From Leptospira bouyouniensis (lineage in GTDB: Bacteria; Spirochaetota; Leptospiria; Leptospirales; Leptospiraceae): a stretch of 64,000 nt of DNA. Positions 57,886 through 64,000 of this stretch are shown here, piece after piece. The notes under the pieces were generated by a model that made no database searches, was not told where the DNA came from, and was given only the letters and a program-made list of their open reading frames with translations. Position numbers and translations under genes: made by a program. The DNA lies in the NCBI RefSeq assembly GCF_004769525.1, contig NZ_RQFT01000011.1, positions 186,001 through 250,000 on the forward strand. Direction: 5' to 3'. Each line of letters opens with the position of its first letter. Position 1 is the first letter of the stretch.

Positions 57886-59871
57886 TTGGACGTATTATCA
57901 GTTTTTACAAAACAACTCCCAAAACTTTGGAATGACTATGAAGTCAGAAAAGAACAAATGGAGATGTCTCAATCGATAGAATCTGCATTTAATACAGGAA
58001 ATCATTGGGTCATTGAAGCGGGTACAGGTGTTGGAAAATCATTGGCGTATCTAATTCCCAGTGCTTTGTTTTCCTTAGAAAATGAATGCACTGTAGTTGT
58101 ATCGACAGAAACCAAATCATTGCAAGATCAACTTTTGTATAAAGACATCCCTCTGGTTTCCGAAGCTCTCGGTGTTCCTATTAATGCAATGGTGGCCCTC
58201 GGAGCCAGTAACTATCTATGCAAACGAAAGTACAATCGGGTGATGGAGCGCGGTGATTTTGGACCCGAAATGGAATCCTCAATTCAATACTTTGTCAACT
58301 GGGAAAAACAAACGGAAAGTGGAATCCGGGCTGAGTATGATGGGTATTTGTCCAACTCGTTTTGGTCAAATGTTGCGAGAGAGTCTGACAACTGTTTGGG
58401 GAGAAATTGTCCCAATTTTAGTTCTTCATATTATTTTTTAGAAAAAGAAAAATGGAAAAAAGCAAATATTTTAATTGTTAACCACCATCTACTGGCAAGC
58501 CATTTGGCAGGTGATTTTAAATTATTACCACCTTTTTCGCAACTGGTCATCGATGAAGCCCATGTTTTTCCTGAAATTGTTGGAAAAGCATTTGGTTCTG
58601 AAATTCGTTATGAATTTCTACTGAATTTACTTCACTATCTATATTTTCCAGAAAAACGAACCGGTTTGGTTTTAAAAATTAAATCTAACGAGAAAATCAT
58701 CAAACAAGTGGAAGCAAGCATTAGTTATGCGAATGATTTTTTTCGTATGTTACTTTCTGCTATTCCACTTCAATTTAATCAATTTTCTACTCGTCACACA
58801 GACCGTATCAAACTAGATAATGGTGCCTTAGAAGACACTTTGGGTGAACTTTCCTCCACACTGGAAGGAATGTTATCTAAATACAAAAAAGACAGTGATG
58901 ATATGGAGGAAAAGGAATTAGCACTTGGGCTTGAAATGGTGTCTGGGAATTTAAAAAAAGCTTCCTCCTTTTTGACTGACTTTCGTTTGAAAACCAATCC
59001 AAATTTGGTTTTTTGGATTGAACCACCTCCACAATCAGCAAAAGATCCCTTCTATTATTTATTTTCCCAACCGAAAAATACAGATGAAATATTGGCGAAT
59101 ACTCTCTTCCCAAATATGGATTCTGTTGTTTTAACTTCTGCTACGTTATCCCCTTCTGCCGGAAACTTTCAATATTTTTTGAAAGAAGTGGGAACAAGTG
59201 ATGTCAAAACGAAAACACTCAATTCTCCTTTCCACTACAACACTCATTCTTTATTATATGTGCCTAAACAGATTGCTGATCCAGTGTCTGATCCAAAACG
59301 AAACAAAACAGACTTGTCCTATTGGATCACACGTTTATTGAAACTATCTGAAGGAGATGCTTTTGTACTCTTTACTTCGAATAAACTACTCTCTGAATTG
59401 TATGAAGAAATTCGAAATTTAGTACCGTATCCTATTTTTGCTCAGACGGAAATGGGACCAATCGCCGCCAAACGTGAGTTTCTTGCGAATGAAAAAAGTG
59501 TACTTTTTGGAGTTTCCAGTTTTTGGCAAGGTGTGGATATCAAAGGAGATAAACTAAGAAACGTAATTGTGACAAAACTTCCCTTCCAAGTACCTACAGA
59601 ACCTGTGCTTCAGGCAAAAATGGAAGACATGGAAAAAAAGGGAAAAAGTCCATTTTGGGAAATGCAAGTTCCCAAAACCTGTTTGTTACTTAGGCAAGGA
59701 TTTGGTAGGCTCATTCGATCCCAGTCAGATACAGGTATGGTAAGTATCTTGGACCCTAGGATCCATACAAAGTCTTACGGAAAAAACGTCTTGCAAAGTT
59801 TACCAAAAGGAGTTCCTCTCATAACGGAATTCAATGAATTGGAAAGAAAATTCCATTTGTTGCCGAAGTGA
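57886..59871 (+). CDS. dinG: DinG/XPD-type superfamily 2 helicase
   Basis: A 661-residue 5'-3' DNA helicase. Walker A AGTGVGKS (45-52), DEAH at 223-226, LTSATLSP and the C-terminal helicase motif VSSFWQGVDIKGDKLRN and QGFGRLIRSQSDTG are present. Iron-sulfur cysteines of this family would be four; here Cys112, Cys170 and Cys175 occupy the first three places, but the fourth place is Ser181. DinG enzymes unwind D-loops, R-loops and forked DNA. TTG start at 57886 four bases after the small subunit stop. The helicase class is sure; DinG versus YoaA is not. Confidence 0.9.
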   Translation: MDVLSVFTKQLPKLWNDYEVRKEQMEMSQSIESAFNTGNHWVIEAGTGVGKSLAYLIPSALFSLENECTVVVSTETKSLQDQLLYKDIPLVSEALGVPINAMVALGASNYLCKRKYNRVMERGDFGPEMESSIQYFVNWEKQTESGIRAEYDGYLSNSFWSNVARESDNCLGRNCPNFSSSYYFLEKEKWKKANILIVNHHLLASHLAGDFKLLPPFSQLVIDEAHVFPEIVGKAFGSEIRYEFLLNLLHYLYFPEKRTGLVLKIKSNEKIIKQVEASISYANDFFRMLLSAIPLQFNQFSTRHTDRIKLDNGALEDTLGELSSTLEGMLSKYKKDSDDMEEKELALGLEMVSGNLKKASSFLTDFRLKTNPNLVFWIEPPPQSAKDPFYYLFSQPKNTDEILANTLFPNMDSVVLTSATLSPSAGNFQYFLKEVGTSDVKTKTLNSPFHYNTHSLLYVPKQIADPVSDPKRNKTDLSYWITRLLKLSEGDAFVLFTSNKLLSELYEEIRNLVPYPIFAQTEMGPIAAKREFLANEKSVLFGVSSFWQGVDIKGDKLRNVIVTKLPFQVPTEPVLQAKMEDMEKKGKSPFWEMQVPKTCLLLRQGFGRLIRSQSDTGMVSILDPRIHTKSYGKNVLQSLPKGVPLITEFNELERKFHLLPK

Positions 59872-59876
59872 TTTGT

Positions 59877-60740
59877 ATGAAACAAGCCATAACAATTTTA
59901 GTTATCACATTATGTTTTGGTGTGACTCTTTTTTCAAAACCAATTGAAGATAAGGATCTTTATGCATCTGTAGTCAATTGGACAGACCAAATTATCGTTT
60001 CTCATGTCAAAGAAACCATTCCTAAAATTGTATTTGATGAAGATGATCCTGAGTTTTCTGGAAAAAATACTGCAACAAGCCAAGGAAAAGCCCATTCAAT
60101 GGCCAGGAAAAAAGCCAAAGAAAAACTAAAAGTAAGGCTTAGCCAAAGGTTAGAGTCAATACTCTTTAACGCTGATTACACGATTTTTGAATATACACAA
60201 GTAAACCAACAAGCTCGTCTGCGTCTCAATTCCTATATAGGAGCCGAGAAAGAAGAATATGATTTTCAATTTGTCAAAAATGTTTTGGAAGCAAAAGCAA
60301 GTTTACCAATCAAAGGAAAGGATGGGATTTTAGCACATATTCCTATAGAATATGGAACAGAAAGAGTTCCTGAATTTAGCGAAGAGATGATCCCCGTCGA
60401 ATTTTCAGGCCTCGTTGTAGATGCAAGGCACCTAAACTTAAAACGAGCTTTATTTCCTAAAATCCAAACAGACCGAGGACTTGATGTGTATTCGCCTCTT
60501 TATGTAAAAGATGCATATGCCATAGAAACTGGGTACATTGTTTATCGGGACGATCAAAACGGAAAGGCTTACGAAACCAAAGTGGGAAAAAATCCTTACT
60601 TTGTTCTCGCTTTATCAACGGCAGGCAAAAATCAAACGGACCTTGTGATCCCAACCGATGAAGCGGCTAAATTCCTTAGCCACCCGGAAACTAGAAAAAA
60701 TATCACACGTTGCAGAGTTTTGATTTTAGTTTCTCAGTAA
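59877..60740 (+). CDS. exported protein of unknown function
   Basis: A 287-residue protein with signal peptide QAITILVITLCFGVTLFSKP. Mature residues include a segment like LPP20/FlgT lipoproteins (AHSMARKKAKEKLKVRLSQR), and later GLVVDARHLNLKRALFPKIQ and YVKDAYAIETGYIVYR, a pattern found in surface or flagellar accessory proteins of spirochaetes. ATG 59877 chosen over GTG 59868. Its last 38 bases overlap the converging gene at 60703. Confidence 0.7.
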   Translation: MKQAITILVITLCFGVTLFSKPIEDKDLYASVVNWTDQIIVSHVKETIPKIVFDEDDPEFSGKNTATSQGKAHSMARKKAKEKLKVRLSQRLESILFNADYTIFEYTQVNQQARLRLNSYIGAEKEEYDFQFVKNVLEAKASLPIKGKDGILAHIPIEYGTERVPEFSEEMIPVEFSGLVVDARHLNLKRALFPKIQTDRGLDVYSPLYVKDAYAIETGYIVYRDDQNGKAYETKVGKNPYFVLALSTAGKNQTDLVIPTDEAAKFLSHPETRKNITRCRVLILVSQ

Positions 60741-61506
60741 GAGATAAAAACATCTTTTCTGCTTTTCCATACTCACCGTTGAATAAATAGGCAAATCCCA
60801 TATCCTCTAGATCTTTATGATTGAGTGTATTGGATTTTTTTTCTAAGTCAGTGATGTTTTTATAGACTGAATCATACATTTTTCTTTTTTCTTCAAAACT
60901 TGGAAGGTTTAACTTATTTGGAATATTTTCAAAGATAAGATTTGCTTCTTTGTGTCTGTCTAAAAAGAGTAAAGCCATTCCCACTAACTTGTGGATATCG
61001 GAATCATTTAACAATTTCATATTTTCACGAAATAGTTTGATCACTTCGTCATATCGTTTTAGATAATAATTACAAATTAATTCTTCCTTTGAAAAAGAAA
61101 GGTCATTCCATTGTTTTTTGTATCGAATGATGATGTTTTTTGCATCTTCATATGCTTCCGATCGGAAGTAAAATTTAATCGCCATTTGGATGATCGAAAA
61201 ACAAAGAGGATTGGTTTGTGTTTGGAAGTATAAGTTTAGATTTTTGACAGCTTCGCCATTTTTACCTAATTCAAAATTTTGAATCGCATCAACGAGAGGT
61301 GCAAGATTTGAAATCCCTTTTGGTGATACTGTTGCCACTTTTCCAGTGAGTTCGTAGAGAGCTAAAAACCCTAAATGTTGCACATAAAAATTTTCAGGGT
61401 TACGTTTTGCGAGAACGATTACATCTTCGTTGGAACCTACCTCATATAAATCCCAAGCTTCTTTTTCGACTGATGTATTTAGAACTTGGGTTGCTTGTTG
61501 TGCCAT
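60703..61506 (-). CDS. helical repeat (TPR-like) protein
   Basis: A 267-residue soluble protein, all helical, with TPR-like units (EAYEDAKNIIIRYKKQW; HKLVGMALLFLDRHKEANLI; DMGFAYLFNGEYGKAEKMFL). It has no signal peptide. No precise family is recognised. It lies 59 bases downstream of asnS on the same strand and overlaps the converging exported-protein gene by 38 bases. Start ATG 61506 has AGAGAGGTACCTT upstream. Confidence 0.75.
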   Translation of the reverse strand: MAQQATQVLNTSVEKEAWDLYEVGSNEDVIVLAKRNPENFYVQHLGFLALYELTGKVATVSPKGISNLAPLVDAIQNFELGKNGEAVKNLNLYFQTQTNPLCFSIIQMAIKFYFRSEAYEDAKNIIIRYKKQWNDLSFSKEELICNYYLKRYDEVIKLFRENMKLLNDSDIHKLVGMALLFLDRHKEANLIFENIPNKLNLPSFEEKRKMYDSVYKNITDLEKKSNTLNHKDLEDMGFAYLFNGEYGKAEKMFLSLTEKLKSKLCNV

Positions 61507-61565
61507 AAGGTACCTCTCTTTCTATAAAAAGATCGGCCTTATGGCATTTTTTCCGTTAAAAAAAA

Positions 61566-62870
61566 TTAAGGTGTCAGACGGTAAATCATACGAGGGAAAG
61601 GAATACATTCTCTGATATGAGGCAGTCCACAGACCCAAGCAATCACACGTTCTAACCCCATTCCGAAACCAGCATGTGGGACAGAACCATACTTCCTTAA
61701 ATCCAGATACCAGGAATAATCTTCTGGAGGAAGGCCTTCTTCTTTGAGGCGTTCGACAATTTTTTCATAGGATTCTTCCCTTTCAGAACCACCAATGATT
61801 TCTCCAATGCCGTCTGGAGCAATGAGATCGGCAGAAAGGACTGTCCTTGGATCCTGCGGGTTTTGTTTCATATAAAAGGCTTTGATGGACCGTGGGAAGT
61901 TTTGGATGAAAATGGCAGTCCCAAAATGATTTGTCAGGATTTGTTCTCGTTCCGCATTGATGTCTTCTCCCCATTCAATGGTTTCCTTTGCATCCTTTAG
62001 GATTTGGATGGCGTCTCCATAATCCACTCTTGGGAATGGAGTGTTTAGTACTTTAAGGAGAGGTTCTGGGTCACGGTCGAGGGTTTTTAACTCTTCTATT
62101 GTTCGCTCAATTGTTGTTCGTAATACTGATTTCACAAACCGTTCTTGTAGGTCCAAATTAGCATCCTGGTCAAGAAAGGCAGTTTCTGCTTCTAACATCC
62201 AAAATTCTGTAAGGTGGCGTTTGGTTTTACTTTTCTCTGCTCGGAATGTTGGTCCAAAACAATAAACTTTCGAATGAGCAAAGGCAGCCGTTTCCAAGTA
62301 AAGTTGACCAGTTTGGGCCAAATATGCTTGCCCTAAATCAAAATACTCTGTGGAAAACAGAGTCCCTGCTGATTCCCCGATGGAGCCTGTGAGGATGGGA
62401 GTGTCAATCAATGTGTAACCGTCGTTACGAAAGAATTCTCGGATGGCAAAAGACAGTTCCGAACGAACCCTTTGGATGGCAAGTTGTCGTTTAGAACGTA
62501 ACCATAAATGCCTGTGGTTGTGTAAAAAATCAGGACCATGTTCTTTGGGTGTGATTGGGTAGTCAGAAGAATTCCCAACGATGGTAAGGGTTGATAAAAC
62601 AAGTTCTTCTCCTCCAGGTGCTTTCACATTTTCCTGCCAACTGCCAGTGACGGAAATAGATGTTTCTTGGGGTAAAGATTTGATTTGTTTGAACAGTTCC
62701 TCACCTAATGTCTCTTTTTCACAGACAACTTGTAAAATGTTTCCATTCGTTCTCAATTGTAAAAATTGGACATGGTTATTGCCTCGAAGGCCTTGCACCC
62801 AACCATTGAGAGGTTGGGAACTATTTGTGAGGGATGGACGGGAGAGTTTTGGATCTAAACTTGGAATCAT
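61566..62870 (-). CDS. asnS: asparaginyl-tRNA synthetase
   Basis: Class IIb synthetase that charges tRNA-Asn directly. The 434-residue length is normal. N-terminal OB fold (GWVQGLRGNNHVQFLQL), motif 2 FRAEKSKTKRHLTEFWMLEA and motif 3 HAGFGMGLERVIAWVCGL are seen. The segment LTEFWMLEAE identifies Asn rather than Asp specificity. Its substrate tRNA is in the same window at 27020. Divergent from folD. Confidence 0.95.
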   Translation of the reverse strand: MIPSLDPKLSRPSLTNSSQPLNGWVQGLRGNNHVQFLQLRTNGNILQVVCEKETLGEELFKQIKSLPQETSISVTGSWQENVKAPGGEELVLSTLTIVGNSSDYPITPKEHGPDFLHNHRHLWLRSKRQLAIQRVRSELSFAIREFFRNDGYTLIDTPILTGSIGESAGTLFSTEYFDLGQAYLAQTGQLYLETAAFAHSKVYCFGPTFRAEKSKTKRHLTEFWMLEAETAFLDQDANLDLQERFVKSVLRTTIERTIEELKTLDRDPEPLLKVLNTPFPRVDYGDAIQILKDAKETIEWGEDINAEREQILTNHFGTAIFIQNFPRSIKAFYMKQNPQDPRTVLSADLIAPDGIGEIIGGSEREESYEKIVERLKEEGLPPEDYSWYLDLRKYGSVPHAGFGMGLERVIAWVCGLPHIRECIPFPRMIYRLTP

Positions 62871-62925
62871 GGATGGTTTTTTCTGTTTGCCAGTTCAATT
62901 TTCTCTGAAATTTTGAACTTACAGA

Positions 62926-63801
62926 ATGAAATCTAGCATCCTATTAGACGGTAAAGCGATTTCCGAAAAAATCCGAAATCGAATCCAAGAAACATTAGCA
63001 AAAGCGAAAGCCGAAGGTAAGGGAATTCCTACACTTGCTACCATCCTAGTTGGGAATAACCCTGCTTCGGAAACTTATGTAAACATGAAAGTAAAAGCCT
63101 GTGAAAAGGTTGGAATGAATTCACGTTACATTCGTTTGAAAGAAGAAACAACAACAGAAGAACTTTTATCTGAGATTCGTAAATTAAACAACGATAGTTC
63201 GATCAATGGCATTTTATTACAACACCCAGTCCCCCACCAAATTGACGAACGTAAAGCATTCGACGAAATTGCATTAGAGAAGGATGTTGATGGTGTAACA
63301 ACTGTTTCCTTCGGAAACTTGTCTATGAACAGCGAAGCATATTTTCCGTGCACTCCGTACGGTATGGTTCTGCTATTGCAGGAATACGGAATCGATGTGA
63401 CGGGAAAACATGCAGTGGTAGTAGGAAGGTCCCCGATTCTTGGCAAACCAATGGCAATCATGTTAACGAATTTAGATGCCACGGTTACCCTTTGTCATTC
63501 AAAGACAAAAGGTTTACCTGAGCTTGTCAAACAAGCAGACATCATTGTTGGTGCTGTAGGAAAACCAGAATTCATTAAAGCAGATTGGATCAAAGAGGGA
63601 GCGATCATTTTGGACGCTGGTTATAATGTTGGGAATGTGGGCGACATTGAAGTATCAAAAGCAAAAGATAAAGCTTCCTATTATACTCCAGTGCCTGGTG
63701 GTGTTGGTCCCATGACAATTTCAGTTTTACTTCTACAAACAATGTATAGTTTTTTAGGTCAATTTTCACCTAAGTTGGATTCCCATGCCTCAAATCGTTA
63801 G
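62926..63801 (+). CDS. folD: methylenetetrahydrofolate dehydrogenase/cyclohydrolase
   Basis: Bifunctional enzyme that interconverts 5,10-methylene- and 10-formyl-tetrahydrofolate with NADP. The 291-residue protein shows SETYVNMKVKACEKVGM (catalytic Lys), GILLQHPVPHQID, the NADP loop VVVGRSPILGKPMAIML and TPVPGGVGPMTISVLL. It supplies 10-formyl-THF for Fmt. It overlaps the next gene by 17 bases. Confidence 0.97.
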   Translation: MKSSILLDGKAISEKIRNRIQETLAKAKAEGKGIPTLATILVGNNPASETYVNMKVKACEKVGMNSRYIRLKEETTTEELLSEIRKLNNDSSINGILLQHPVPHQIDERKAFDEIALEKDVDGVTTVSFGNLSMNSEAYFPCTPYGMVLLLQEYGIDVTGKHAVVVGRSPILGKPMAIMLTNLDATVTLCHSKTKGLPELVKQADIIVGAVGKPEFIKADWIKEGAIILDAGYNVGNVGDIEVSKAKDKASYYTPVPGGVGPMTISVLLLQTMYSFLGQFSPKLDSHASNR

Positions 63802-64000
63802 TTTTGATGAATGTTTTCAAACGGTTCCTAAACTAGATCCACCAAATGATTTGGATACGTTTTGGAAATCTGGGATTAGTGAGCTTAAAAAAGTTCCCAT
63901 CAAAGCCACTTATAAAACTGTATTAAAGGGTTCATTTATTTGGGAATCTTTAAACGATGTAAGTTTTCAAAGTATTGACAATCATGTGTTACATGGTAAG
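63785..64000 (+). CDS. acetyl-xylan-esterase-like hydrolase, 5' part only
   Basis: The frame starts at ATG 63785 inside folD and continues to the window end (72 codons). The sequence VPKLDPPNDLDTFWKSGISE followed by LKKVPIKATY and the strand NDVSFQSIDNHVLHGK matches the N-terminal start of the AXE1 family (acetyl-xylan esterase/cephalosporin-C deacetylase). These are alpha/beta hydrolases. The catalytic part is outside the window. Confidence 0.75.
   Translation, partial: MPQIVSFDECFQTVPKLDPPNDLDTFWKSGISELKKVPIKATYKTVLKGSFIWESLNDVSFQSIDNHVLHGK

Overview
This window looks like chromosomal DNA from a spirochaete of the genus Leptospira, probably the free-living (saprophytic) side of the genus. 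The grounds are a roughly 40% GC base composition, frequent TTG and GTG starts, many lipoproteins with loose spirochaete-type lipoboxes, a B12-dependent ribonucleotide reductase, and a type II secretion operon that ends in a Leptospira-style gspN. I see no rRNA, CRISPR array, insertion sequence or prophage. The species cannot be fixed from the sequence alone.

Layout, left to right. (1) 1-7.9 kb is a housekeeping cluster: the 3' end of fmt, a PASTA protein, rpe, then rpsP-khpA-rimM-trmD-rplS-rnhB, a FliK-like/FlhB-C-like pair, a degenerate HD-GYP protein, yraN and a small ORF. Opposite it lies comM. The order resembles the Bacillus rpsP...rnhB-ylqG-ylqH-yraN cluster. (2) 9.4-22.9 kb is a type II secretion operon, gspC to gspN. 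It is preceded in the same run by a lipoprotein and a LysM/M23 peptidoglycan hydrolase. The prepilin peptidase GspO and the GspAB proteins are not here. (3) 23.1-27.9 kb holds nrdJ (minus strand), tRNA-Asn and an L,D-transpeptidase whose ribosome site lies in the tRNA 3' end. (4) 27.9-36.7 kb is the most accessory-looking part: a Baeyer-Villiger-type monooxygenase, an ArsR/SRPBCC pair behind a tandem palindromic operator, a six-bladed propeller lipoprotein, two unknown lipoproteins, a DoxX-like protein, and a SulP-STAS-carbonic anhydrase fusion. The longest non-coding gaps are also here.

(5) 36.9-40.3 kb is sdhCAB. (6) 40.4-45.1 kb (minus strand) is lepA, a PLP-fold protein that appears to start at ATT, a glycosyltransferase, and a secreted unknown. 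(7) 45.2-56 kb is eno, a DivIC-like protein, clpP, a YheT-type hydrolase, tldD/tldE, DUF4416, a lipoprotein, a STAS/CTP-kinase-like pair, a SurA-like lipoprotein and a tandem-HTH regulator. (8) 56-64 kb is an NSS transporter with its 38-residue small subunit, a DinG-type helicase, an exported unknown, a repeat-type protein, asnS, folD and the start of an acetyl-xylan-esterase-like gene.

Most genes form tight operons with 1-4 base stop/start overlaps. The points most worth checking are two genes with no ordinary start codon (rnhB and the PLP protein), the tRNA/Shine-Dalgarno overlap, the peptidoglycan hydrolase in the secretion operon, the ArsR operator with a likely leaderless mRNA, the carbonic anhydrase fusion, and the FliK/FlhB-C pair in the ribosomal cluster. 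I did not find a clearly new multi-gene defence or mobile system.
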